Of a stretch of 64,000 nt of DNA, positions 43,815 through 51,804 are shown piece after piece (position 1 is the first letter of the stretch; every line of letters starts with the position of its first letter). The notes beneath the pieces are model-generated. The model saw only the letters and a program-made list of their open reading frames with translations, searched no databases and was not told the DNA's origin. The stretch covers positions 62,001 through 126,000 of the forward strand of contig NZ_FQYQ01000008.1 in assembly GCF_900141825.1 (NCBI RefSeq), written 5' to 3'. Made by a program: the position numbers and the translations under genes. This DNA comes from Pseudobutyrivibrio xylanivorans DSM 14809. Lineage in GTDB: Bacteria > Bacillota > Clostridia > Lachnospirales > Lachnospiraceae.

Positions 43815-44374
43815 GATGCTAAATACCCCTCCTTCAAAAGTCTTTTTTGTAGCTTTGCTCTGATGCGATTTAAAGTAACTGACACATTGTTGTTAGTCAT
43901 TCCAAGTCGCTTACCAATAGCACTTATGTCTTCAGTATAAAAATATCTGCCTACAAAAATGAGGGCCTCTTTCTCTGGAAGATTTTTAACGAAATCGTTG
44001 ATGATAGAAGACAGTTCATTTGCTAAAATTGACTGCTCCACGTTGTGATTCGCTGGAATACATTCCTGTAATTCATCCAAAACCTCTTCGATATTTCCGC
44101 CGCCACGCTTTTTGGCATGAAATTTCTCATATCTGTCAAAGGCAAGATTTCTAGTTATCTTACCAATAAATATGCGGAAAATTTCTGGTCTTGTTGGTGG
44201 AATAACATTCCAAACTCTTAGATATGTATCATCCAGACATTCTTCTACATCCAACTCATTCTTCAAAATCTTATCGGCGATTGAAGCGCAATAATCCCCG
44301 TATTTGTTGTCGGTCTCCTCAATTGCACGCTCATCTCTTTTGAAATAGAGCTCAATGATTTCTTCGTCTCTCAT
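43811..44374 (-). CDS. ECF-family RNA polymerase sigma factor
   Basis: A 187-residue sigma factor with region 2 (YFKRDERAIEETDNKYGDYC, DVEECLDDTYLRVWNVIPP) and region 4 (KEALIFVGRYFYTEDISAIGKRLGMTNNNVSVTLNRIRAKL). GGGGGA precedes the ATG. An ECF-type promoter lies about 40-70 bp upstream. It heads the operon with a small anti-sigma and the serpin. Confidence 0.93.
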   Translation of the reverse strand: MRDEEIIELYFKRDERAIEETDNKYGDYCASIADKILKNELDVEECLDDTYLRVWNVIPPTRPEIFRIFIGKITRNLAFDRYEKFHAKKRGGGNIEEVLDELQECIPANHNVEQSILANELSSIINDFVKNLPEKEALIFVGRYFYTEDISAIGKRLGMTNNNVSVTLNRIRAKLQKRLLKEGYLAS

Positions 44375-44414
44375 AGATTCCCCCTTTGTTGAATTTGTAA
44401 GCCTTACATCTATA

Positions 44415-44442
44415 TAGACGGAAAAACATCTGGTATATTACA
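44415..44442 (-). promoter_or_regulatory. ECF-type promoter of the serpin operon
   Basis: On the minus strand TGTAAT (44437-44442), exactly 16 nt and CGTCTA (44415-44420) form an ECF promoter before the sigma gene at 44374. The sequence fits autoregulation and would place the serpin under the same control. Confidence 0.65.
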
Positions 44443-44463
44443 AAAATTATAAAGAAAAATATA

Positions 44464-44498
44464 AAAAAAATCGACCATCTCATAGACAGTCGATTTTT
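44464..44498. terminator. Terminator after the 469-residue gene
   Basis: AAATCGAC and GTCGATTT (44468-44496) form a stem with A/T runs on both sides. It lies directly downstream of the stop at 44503 in the minus direction. Confidence 0.8.
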
Positions 44499-44502
44499 GC
44501 TA

Positions 44503-45912
44503 TTATTCGCTATCAAGAATTACCATAAATTCTTCGCCTGTATACTGGCCTTTTAAATCTACAAACAAATTCTTCTCTACTTCTTCCTCTCCATCACCCC
44601 AATAATCCCATTCCCAAACTCTATTTTTTGCCTTGCCATCCTTATAGCTGTAGATATATAAATACTCGCACATTTCATCATCTACAATTAATTCAGGTAT
44701 ATCATCTTCATCAATTAATGCAAGTGAATATGTTTTTTCTGAATAACAACTATCTATCTTAACAAATTGTTTATAGGCAGCTTGCCATGTATCATATTTT
44801 CCATCATCTGATACCTTCAATGCTTTCTTTATATTTTGAACACCGATATCACCATCAAGGATATCCATTACCCATGCTGAAGCTTTTCCATATGTAAAGA
44901 ATACATAGTCATCGTTAATGTCCTTCTCACATATAGCTATAATAGCCTGAAGATTGTTATCCTTATCAGGACCTACAACGACAATATCTTCCAAGCCATC
45001 AGCATTTACATCAACAGCTTCAACAGCATTTGCCTCTATAAGACTAATTGAATCATCATTGTAAGAATAACCAAGACCAAAAACATCATATTTATCATTT
45101 CCTTTTACCAGAACAACAGATGCTTCTGTATCTTCATCATTCTTATCCCACTTTTTATATGCATAAGCCTTTATATCATCGCCTATAAGTGGTAAAGCAA
45201 TATCAAATTCTTTCGAAGAGTGATCTGATGTCTCCCAGACATTTCTGCTGGATTTCACCATGTATCCACTAAGAGTTTTAATTAATACAATTTCCTTGTT
45301 AGGATGCCTATAGTAATAAGTGAAGTTGCTATATACACTCTCCATTTCAAGGATGTAAATGTTTCCGTTTTTTATAGCATTGATACAATTATAGGATTCA
45401 AAGTCATAGTCATCTTCCCTTAAGTATATGCCAGTAGGTTTATAGTAGGACCAATCTAAGTTATCTTTAATATCCTTTAAATGCTTGCCTGACTTTTGAT
45501 AAACAAATTTTTCCAGCTCTTCTTTATCTATAGACAGAACTCTATAACCCTCAAAGTCTTCATCATAAACATGCTCATACAGACTCCTTGTTTCTCTGTC
45601 TGATTCATATTCACAAATTCCAGCTCCACCAGCCAAAACAGTATTCCAATCTATATCCTCAGCACTTTCAAATGTGGTTCTGCAAAAGCCATTGTATTCT
45701 ACCGAATCAAAAATATCTGCCACTTTCAAGCGCTCTCTGTATTTAAGCTTTACAGTCTTTGGATCATTCTTTATAGCTTCAACATCCACAACTGTTTTTG
45801 CTGCATCCTCCAACTGTTTCTCACAGATATAATCATAACCATGCTTTCCGCCAACTCCTGCTAAAGCCAGTATAGCCAAAGTATATACACCAATAATATA
45901 TTTCTTTTTCAT
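44503..45912 (-). CDS. Secreted or anchored protein with FG-GAP-like segment
   Basis: A 469-residue protein with an N-terminal hydrophobic segment (about 5-21, signal or anchor) and an acidic, Tyr-rich body. Around residue 305 the stretch DVNADGLEDIVVVGPD resembles the calcium-binding loop of FG-GAP/VCBS repeats, and a similar acidic segment (LIDEDDIPELIVDDEM) appears later. It is a single gene with its own terminator and a 660-bp upstream region full of repeats. The function is unknown. Confidence 0.7.
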   Translation of the reverse strand: MKKKYIIGVYTLAILALAGVGGKHGYDYICEKQLEDAAKTVVDVEAIKNDPKTVKLKYRERLKVADIFDSVEYNGFCRTTFESAEDIDWNTVLAGGAGICEYESDRETRSLYEHVYDEDFEGYRVLSIDKEELEKFVYQKSGKHLKDIKDNLDWSYYKPTGIYLREDDYDFESYNCINAIKNGNIYILEMESVYSNFTYYYRHPNKEIVLIKTLSGYMVKSSRNVWETSDHSSKEFDIALPLIGDDIKAYAYKKWDKNDEDTEASVVLVKGNDKYDVFGLGYSYNDDSISLIEANAVEAVDVNADGLEDIVVVGPDKDNNLQAIIAICEKDINDDYVFFTYGKASAWVMDILDGDIGVQNIKKALKVSDDGKYDTWQAAYKQFVKIDSCYSEKTYSLALIDEDDIPELIVDDEMCEYLYIYSYKDGKAKNRVWEWDYWGDGEEEVEKNLFVDLKGQYTGEEFMVILDSE

Positions 45913-46059
45913 TTAATTATTTCCCTTAAAAAATCGTGCCCGTCTATGATAGCACTAAAGAATATGTGAGTCTATTGAATTAAAGACTAGCTTAACCCAG
46001 AGGTTTGGTCAGTGAAGGCTAGGCCTCTTTTGGCAGATACTAGGCAAACAAGCTCAAAA
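45913..46059. other. Intergenic DNA upstream of the 469-residue gene
   Basis: This should hold the leftward promoter; a possible pair is TAGACT, 17 nt, TATCAT on the minus strand. No gene or RNA is recognised. Confidence 0.35.
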
Positions 46060-46408
46060 AAAATAGGGTGTGGCAAAGCCCATTGCATTTACTACCTGTG
46101 ACCTACTAATTTGATAAGGTAGTAATTTTTTTTAGATATTCTACTACCTATATAAAAGAAAAGAACACAGGTAGTAACTTTTTACTACCTCAAGGGAAAT
46201 TATCAACACAGGTAGTAGTTTATGAAGCAAAAACTACTATCTCTAAAAGCAAAATCTTTTCAGGTAGTAAAACTCTCATTTTTTCCTACTACCTATATCA
46301 ATATATTTACCAATAGGTAGTAAAATTAAAAATCTATCTGTATTTTTTTTATATAAATAACTGTCCCAGTTCCAAATATGTAGTGTGGCTCTGCCACAAT
46401 CCCATTTT
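46060..46408. repeat. Array of ten alternating 7-bp motifs inside flanking inverted repeats
   Basis: ACTACCT occurs at 46091, 46143, 46184 and 46288 (variant ACTATCT at 46236), and its complement AGGTAGT at 46117, 46169, 46210, 46262 and 46315. Orientation alternates strictly. Start-to-start distances are 26, 26, 26, 15, 26, 26, 26, 26 and 27 bp; the intervening DNA is not conserved. The array is enclosed by related arms at 46060-46080 and 46387-46408 in opposite direction. No open frame covers it. Its nature is unknown: a multi-site regulator target, a centromere-like site or a small mobile element are options. Confidence 0.8.
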
Positions 46409-46526
46409 CACCCCTGCTTGATTACCCCATATCAGCTAAAAGTCGAGAAGTCAATGCCGCGAAGCGCCGAAGGGGAGCATTGACTTTGAGACTGGGCTGA
46501 TATGCTATATCAAGCAGGGTGAAAAT
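46404..46526. repeat. 123-bp imperfect hairpin element
   Basis: Four pairs of arms are nested in order: ATTTTCACCC/GGGTGAAAAT, TGCTTGAT/ATCAAGCA, ATATCAGC/GCTGATAT and TCAATGC/GCATTGA, around a short GC-rich centre. The stem is about 50 bp with bulges. It lies beside the motif array and before the PqqD-like terminator. It may be a structured RNA or a miniature transposable element. Confidence 0.7.
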
Positions 46527-46529
46527 AAA

Positions 46530-46560
46530 AAAGAGGTTTAGCCATAGACTAAACCTCTGA
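46530..46560 (-). terminator. Terminator of the OPT transporter operon
   Basis: AGAGGTTTAG and CTAAACCTCT form a 10-bp stem followed on the minus strand by TTTTTT, 16 bp after the stop of the PqqD-like gene. Confidence 0.88.
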
Positions 46561-46573
46561 GTTAAACTCATCT

Positions 46574-46912
46574 TTATTTTACTCTCTTCACAAACCCAAC
46601 CTGCTCAAGGTGCTTCATGTAGACACTGAGGCGCTCGTAGAGGGGCTCGGCTTCATCACCATATTTGTCATGGACAAGCCCACCGATATCATACACATTA
46701 CGCTTTCCATCGATGCAGGTCCAGATAAAGGAACCCATGCCCTCCAGGGTAATTTTGCTGACTGCAGGTTTCTTGAAGAACTTCTGAGCCACGCGGTTTG
46801 TGAATCCTTTATTTTCCATTTCAACAATGACCTCTCCGGACTCGGAAAGAGTCCAGATGAGGTCAGAATTTATCGCATATACGAAATCTAAATAGTTTTC
46901 TTTATTTGTCAT
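46574..46912 (-). CDS. PqqD-like (RiPP recognition element) protein
   Basis: A 112-residue protein of the PqqD type: after a short N-terminus (VYAINSDLIWTLSESGEVIVEM) the winged-helix core follows (TLEGMGSFIWTCIDGKRNVYDIGGLVHDKYG, then MKHLEQVGFVKRV). In peptide-modification pathways this fold binds the precursor peptide. Here no radical SAM enzyme or precursor is adjacent; instead the gene overlaps the end of the OPT transporter gene by 11 nt. A role in peptide handling with that transporter is an inference. Confidence 0.8.
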   Translation of the reverse strand: MTNKENYLDFVYAINSDLIWTLSESGEVIVEMENKGFTNRVAQKFFKKPAVSKITLEGMGSFIWTCIDGKRNVYDIGGLVHDKYGDEAEPLYERLSVYMKHLEQVGFVKRVK

Positions 46913-48791
46913 TCTTCTTTCCCATGGCTGCCTTATATACTGCAGCTGTAATTAACACGATAAGAATAAGTGCTGGTGCATTTCCTGTAGGAATTACTGA
47001 GCTAAGATCCATCTTATCAGTAATACCAGCTACTTTAAGAATAGCGAGAAGTACACCTATGATACCTTCACCAGCGATAAGTCCTGAGCAGAAGAGGATA
47101 CCCTTTCCTGACTCGTCTTCCTTGTTGCCAAATTTTGCATCTGCAAACTTTCTAATAAGACCACCAATCATAATTGTAGCAGAAAGCTCAAGTGGAAGGT
47201 AAAGACCAATAGAAACTGGAAGCGCTGCAATACCAAGGATCTCGATTGTGATAGAGATGAAAGCACCGATGAAAATAAGTGTCCAAGGAAGATTTCCATC
47301 CATAACGCCTTCGATAACCATCTTCATCATTGTAGCCTGTGGAGCTGCAAGCTTGTCTGAACCAAATCCGTATGCTGAATCAAGAAGTACCATAACGCCA
47401 CCAATTGCAAGAGCTGCTGCAACAGTACCGATGATTTCACCAATCTGCTGCTTCACTGGTGTAGCACCAAGAATGTAACCTGTCTTTAAATCCTGTGATG
47501 TATCACCAGCCATACAAGCTGCGATACAAATAACTGAACCAATTGCGATAGCACCTGTCATTCCATGTACGCCTGTATCACCCATAGCCTTAAGGCAGAT
47601 TGTTGCGATAAGGATAGTAGCGATTGTCATACCTGAAACAGGGTTGTTTGAGCTACCTACAAGACCAACCATACGTGAAGAAACGGCACTAAAGAAGAAA
47701 CCGAATACAACGATGATGATTGCGCCAAGAAGTGTAACAGGTACTGCTGGTACAAGCCAAATTGCAAGAATAAGAACTACGATAGAGCCAAGTACAAAAC
47801 GAATGTCCATATCACGTGCTGTACGCTCTGTAGATGTAGAACCTGCAGTCTTGATGCTCTTGATTGAATCCACAAATGTTCTAACGATAAGTGGAAGTGT
47901 CTTAATAAGTGAAATGATACCAGCTGAAGCTACGGCACCTGCACCAATGTACTTGATGTAGTTTGACCAGATAGCTGATGCACCATGTGCTGCATAAAGC
48001 TCTGCAACAGAAGCGCTAGCTGGGTACATAACGATATCGCCACCAAAAGCAACAATAGCTGGAATAAGTACGAACCATCCAAGCACACCACCTGCAAACA
48101 TATATGCAGAAATACGTGGGCCACAGATGTAACCAACAGAAACGAGTGCTGGATATACCTGAGCAGAAAACTCTGTCTTAAGAGACTGAAGCTTAATTGT
48201 GAATACGCCCTGGATTGCGCAAAGACCATCAACGATGAACTTTACAGCTGCACCAATACCCATACCAACAAATACAGACTTAGCAGATGAACCACCTTCC
48301 TCACCTGCAAGAAGAACCTCTGCACAAGCTGTTCCCTCTGGATATGGAAGCACGCCGTGCTCCTGAACGATAAGTGCACTACGAAGTGGAACCATGAAAA
48401 ATACACCAAGAAGTCCACCGAAAAGTGCAATTACAGTGATAGTGATAAGTGAAGGCTTGTCCATAACGCCTTCCTTAGCCCAGATAAAAAGTGCTGGCAT
48501 TGTAAAGATAGCACCTGCTGCAAGGCTTTCACCTGCAGAACCGATTGTCTGAACCATATTGCTTTCAAGGATAGAATCCTTTTTCATAATAACGCGAATA
48601 ACAGCCATTGAAATAACTGCGGCTGGAATAGATGCAGATACTGTCATACCAACTCTAAGACCAAGATATGCGTTAGCAGCGCCAAAGATTACCGCAAGAA
48701 GAAGACCCATAATAATAGATGTAGGAGTCATCTCTGGAGTAACCTTATCCGCTGGAATGTAAGGTTTGAATTGTTCTTTCATAATATACAT
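46902..48791 (-). CDS. OPT-family oligopeptide/metal-chelate transporter
   Basis: A 629-residue membrane protein with about 15 helices. Family signatures include EMTPTSIIMGLLLAVIFGAANAYLGLRVGMTVSASIPAAV at the N-terminus, YPEGTACAEVL, and AGDTSQDLKTGYILGATPVKQQ. OPT proteins import oligopeptides or metal-peptide complexes with protons. AAGGAG is close to the first ATG at 48791; a second ATG is three codons on. It is co-translated with the PqqD-like gene. Confidence 0.93.
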   Translation of the reverse strand: MYIMKEQFKPYIPADKVTPEMTPTSIIMGLLLAVIFGAANAYLGLRVGMTVSASIPAAVISMAVIRVIMKKDSILESNMVQTIGSAGESLAAGAIFTMPALFIWAKEGVMDKPSLITITVIALFGGLLGVFFMVPLRSALIVQEHGVLPYPEGTACAEVLLAGEEGGSSAKSVFVGMGIGAAVKFIVDGLCAIQGVFTIKLQSLKTEFSAQVYPALVSVGYICGPRISAYMFAGGVLGWFVLIPAIVAFGGDIVMYPASASVAELYAAHGASAIWSNYIKYIGAGAVASAGIISLIKTLPLIVRTFVDSIKSIKTAGSTSTERTARDMDIRFVLGSIVVLILAIWLVPAVPVTLLGAIIIVVFGFFFSAVSSRMVGLVGSSNNPVSGMTIATILIATICLKAMGDTGVHGMTGAIAIGSVICIAACMAGDTSQDLKTGYILGATPVKQQIGEIIGTVAAALAIGGVMVLLDSAYGFGSDKLAAPQATMMKMVIEGVMDGNLPWTLIFIGAFISITIEILGIAALPVSIGLYLPLELSATIMIGGLIRKFADAKFGNKEDESGKGILFCSGLIAGEGIIGVLLAILKVAGITDKMDLSSVIPTGNAPALILIVLITAAVYKAAMGKKNDK

Positions 48792-48905
48792 TACTCTCCT
48801 TATAAATATACAACTTGGTCTATTATATATTCACTTTAAAGTGGATGCAAATCGAAGTACTAAAGTGATAAAGCATTAAAGTATAATCTACATTAAATAA
48901 GCTTC

Positions 48906-49045
48906 TGTGCAGCCTTTAAGCTTTACATGCTCCCGCAAGCCATCTCCCATTGGTCACAACAGAAACTCCCCGCCGGCGTGGGTCCCCTCTGTTGTGTTCA
49001 TGGGGCCCTCTTGCTCGCGCTTTCCTAGTTTTTTGAGGCTGCACA
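48906..49045. repeat. 140-bp palindromic element downstream of the rubrerythrin gene
   Basis: Nested arms are TGTGCAGCCT/AGGCTGCACA (48906-48915, 49036-49045), GCAAG/CTTGC, CCCAT/ATGGG and CACAACAGA/TCTGTTGTG (48955-48963, 48988-48996) around a GC-rich loop. It is much richer in GC than its surroundings. It may be a mobile palindromic repeat or a structured RNA. The rest of 48792-48905 shows nothing beyond the likely OPT promoter. Confidence 0.65.
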
Positions 49046-49076
49046 AAAAAGGACACCTAATATTTTAGGTGTCCTA
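49046..49076 (-). terminator. Terminator of the rubrerythrin gene
   Basis: GGACACCTAA (49051-49060) and TTAGGTGTCC (49065-49074) form a perfect 10-bp stem followed on the minus strand by TTTTTTG. Confidence 0.9.
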
Positions 49077-49090
49077 GAAATTAATATTTA

Positions 49091-49678
49091 TTACTTAAAG
49101 TAACGGTTGAGGAAGCCTTCCAATGCCTTACCGTGGCGGGCTTCGTCGCGAGCCATCTCGTGTACTGTGTCGTGGATGGCATCAAGGTTATTCTTCTTAG
49201 CGCAGGTTGCCAAATCAACCTTTCCCTGTGTAGCGCCATACTCACAATCAACTCGCCATGCCAGATTCTTCTTTGTAGAATCAGTCATGTTTGTCTCTAA
49301 GTCAGAACCAAGGAGCTCTGCAAACTTGCAAGCATGCTCAGCCTCTTCCCAGGCTGCCTTTTCCCAATAGAGACCAATCTCTGGATAGCCCTCTCTGTGC
49401 GCCACGCGAGCCATACAAAGATACATTCCAACTTCTGAGCACTCACCTTCAAAATTAGCCTTGAGCTGCTCGAAGATGTACTTTTTATCTTCGTCAGTAA
49501 TATCAGGATTGTTCTTTACTGTAGCGCCATAAACGCCAAATACATGCTCAGCCGCAAGGGCAATTTCACCCTCAACCTTTTTGAACTTATCACCACTCAC
49601 ATGACATACTGGACACTCATCAGGTGGATTATCACCTTCATGAATGTAACCACAAACAGGACATACATACTTTGCCAT
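49091..49678 (-). CDS. Reverse rubrerythrin (rubredoxin domain first)
   Basis: A 195-residue peroxide-reducing non-haem iron protein. The rubredoxin-like domain is at the N-terminus (C6, C9, C22 and C25 in CPVCGY and ECPVC), followed by a four-helix diiron domain with the carboxylates in [31 protein letters not shown] and [10 protein letters not shown]. This order is typical of Clostridia reverse rubrerythrins, which protect anaerobes against H2O2 and O2. AAGGAG precedes the ATG at 49678. An inverted repeat TAATTG-TTCT-CAATTA (49764-49779) lies upstream. Confidence 0.94.
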   Translation of the reverse strand: MAKYVCPVCGYIHEGDNPPDECPVCHVSGDKFKKVEGEIALAAEHVFGVYGATVKNNPDITDEDKKYIFEQLKANFEGECSEVGMYLCMARVAHREGYPEIGLYWEKAAWEEAEHACKFAELLGSDLETNMTDSTKKNLAWRVDCEYGATQGKVDLATCAKKNNLDAIHDTVHEMARDEARHGKALEGFLNRYFK

Positions 49679-49787
49679 AACTAGACTCCTTTCTTTTTCT
49701 TCCCACACAGGAAGGCTATGAAGTCATCTTAGCACATATTATTCACTATCCATGGAAATACACTAATTGTTCTCAATTAATTCACAC

Positions 49788-51311
49788 TTAATTAAGATTA
49801 AGATTATTAATAAAGAGCTCTTCGAACTTTGGGTCCGTTGCAAGTATTACAATTTGCGAATTTTCCTTTATTTCTTTCAAAGCATCTTCATCTGGATTCA
49901 TGATAAATGCGATATCACCATGAAGAGAAGCATTGCCTACTGATTCAAATTTCGGAATCAGTTCCTTTGGAAAAAGACCTATTCCCGCTGCCGCCCAAAT
50001 ACTTACTGATGAGCCAAGACCACCTGCTACAAATAAATGGTCAATCTGCTCCAAGCTAAGCTTTGCTGCGTTAAGAAGCATCTCGATACCAGAACGAATT
50101 GCCGCCTTTGCAAGAATCACCTGTTGAATATCTTCTCCGGTAACAACAATATCCTCTGTCACAGGAAAACCTGTCTCAGAATACTCATCAATTAAAAGTC
50201 CACCTTCATCTATAATATTATTTCGACGAAGCTCATGGATGATATCTATAACACCACTTCCACAGAGACCAATTGGCTTCTCTCCGCCGATAGTTGTATA
50301 TTTCACCTCACGACCATGTATTGAAAGATGGTTGATGGCACCGCGTACAGATGCCACTCCACATTTCAGACTGGCTCCCTCTAAGGCTGGGCCTGCAGAT
50401 GCTGATGAGCACCAATATTTCTCCCCATCAAACAATACAATTTCTGCATTTGTTCCCATGTCCACCATGATAAATATATCATCTTCCTCTTTTCTCGCCT
50501 TGGCCTGCTGCTTTAAATAAAACAGACCTGACACTATATCACCACCAACAAACGCACTTATGGCTGGCATAAAAAAGATATCTCGATGTTCTTCTCTAAA
50601 TTTAACTACATCTAATGTGTAAGGATGAAACGGATATTGAGCCATACCATCAACTGGGTACTTCAAAAGCAAATGAGTCATTACCGTATTTCCAGACATA
50701 ACCACTTTATGGGTAAGAAAATCTTCACCAATGATTTTTACACCCATTTTCATTAAATCACCAACAACTAACTGCTGAAGCTCCTCACCATGACCATCTA
50801 TAGCAGCCTTGATTCGGCTCATAACATCCATTCCATATTTAGTCTGGCCGTTTGTCCAAGTATGCTGCCGCAAAACTTTTCCAGTATTAAGATCTATTGC
50901 CGTAGCGGCAAGTGTAGTGGTACCAACATCCACAGCGATAGCTATGTTGGTCTTATCAAGAGGAAGCTCCTCCGTAGTTTGAGGAACTCCTATAGAATTT
51001 ATTTCAGATACAAGTCTCTTTGGCACCTGGATTTTGCAATCATGGGAGATAACACATTTGCAGCCTAATCTCCAACCATTTCGCATTTCCCAAAATTCAA
51101 GTGCTCGTTCATCGTCGGCGGTCATTTCTGGCGCGCCATACACAAACCTTACAGCACAGCTAAGGCACTTACCAAAGCCTCCGCAAGGTCTGTAATATTT
51201 GAATCCCAAACGGTCCATCACCTCTACAAAGGTAATGGACTCATCTGGCTTAGTCATCAATATATATTCCTTCTCAGGAACAACATCTTCAATTACAACT
51301 TTAATTTCCAT
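49788..51311 (-). CDS. ASKHA-domain [2Fe-2S] protein, activator of corrinoid enzymes (RACE-like, DUF4445)
   Basis: A 507-residue protein. The N-terminal ferredoxin-like domain has C43, C49, C52 and C84 (CGGFGKCLSC, GCKC). The large C-terminal part is an actin-like ATPase fold (IAIAVDVGTTTLAATAIDL, MVDMGTNAEIVLF, GLCGSGVIDII, LFVAGGLGSS). Such proteins reactivate Co(II) corrinoid proteins by ATP-dependent reduction. No corrinoid protein or methyltransferase gene is in the window. The start at 51311 follows AGGA; it overlaps the phosphoesterase gene by 11 nt. Confidence 0.88.
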   Translation of the reverse strand: MEIKVVIEDVVPEKEYILMTKPDESITFVEVMDRLGFKYYRPCGGFGKCLSCAVRFVYGAPEMTADDERALEFWEMRNGWRLGCKCVISHDCKIQVPKRLVSEINSIGVPQTTEELPLDKTNIAIAVDVGTTTLAATAIDLNTGKVLRQHTWTNGQTKYGMDVMSRIKAAIDGHGEELQQLVVGDLMKMGVKIIGEDFLTHKVVMSGNTVMTHLLLKYPVDGMAQYPFHPYTLDVVKFREEHRDIFFMPAISAFVGGDIVSGLFYLKQQAKARKEEDDIFIMVDMGTNAEIVLFDGEKYWCSSASAGPALEGASLKCGVASVRGAINHLSIHGREVKYTTIGGEKPIGLCGSGVIDIIHELRRNNIIDEGGLLIDEYSETGFPVTEDIVVTGEDIQQVILAKAAIRSGIEMLLNAAKLSLEQIDHLFVAGGLGSSVSIWAAAGIGLFPKELIPKFESVGNASLHGDIAFIMNPDEDALKEIKENSQIVILATDPKFEELFINNLNLN

Positions 51312-51804
51312 GTGTCCTATCGTATTCCTCAAGTGAATGCAGTTCCATTGTCAGCTCACCACTATTATCTACTAAAATTGTCATATAAGTGTGTTCACGA
51401 GAATTTTGCCTTGGAAATGAAATACTTCCTGGATTTGCGATAATCAAATCCTGATAATGGTCAATTGTTGGAACATGTGTGTGACCATATAAAACAATGT
51501 CACAGCCCTTGGCTTTTGCAACCTCTGCAATCTTTTCGTAGCCATAGCTTACTCCATAGTAATGACCATGAGTAATGAGAATCACATGCTTTCCAACTTC
51601 AAGGACAAGCTCATTTGGTAGATTTCCGCCCCAATCACAGTTTCCACAGACACATTCTGCAGGAGCTTCTGACATCATCCAAAGATTGTCTTCCACGCCC
51701 TGTCCATCGCCAAGATGGTAAATTCTATCTGGCTTTTCTATTTCTATTGCATCCCTGAGATTTTCAGAGCGTCCATGTGTATCACTAACAACTAATATTT
51801 TCAT
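51301..51804 (-). CDS. YfcE/MJ0936-type metallophosphoesterase
   Basis: A 167-residue calcineurin-like phosphoesterase. The metal ligands are seen in VVSDTHG, YHLGDGQG, GNCDW, ITHGHYYGV and YGHTHVP. Substrates of this family are uncertain (phosphodiesters, cyclic nucleotides). It overlaps the rdgB-like gene by 20 nt and the ASKHA gene by 11 nt. Confidence 0.9.
   Translation of the reverse strand: MKILVVSDTHGRSENLRDAIEIEKPDRIYHLGDGQGVEDNLWMMSEAPAECVCGNCDWGGNLPNELVLEVGKHVILITHGHYYGVSYGYEKIAEVAKAKGCDIVLYGHTHVPTIDHYQDLIIANPGSISFPRQNSREHTYMTILVDNSGELTMELHSLEEYDRTHGN

Noticed and set aside
46091-46321. CRISPR array
   Set aside because: The repeated unit is only 7 bp, alternates in direction, and no cas genes are near.
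49764-49779. PerR or Fur box before the rubrerythrin gene
   Set aside because: The inverted repeat TAATTG-TTCT-CAATTA does not match the known PerR or Fur consensus, so it is mentioned only with the gene.
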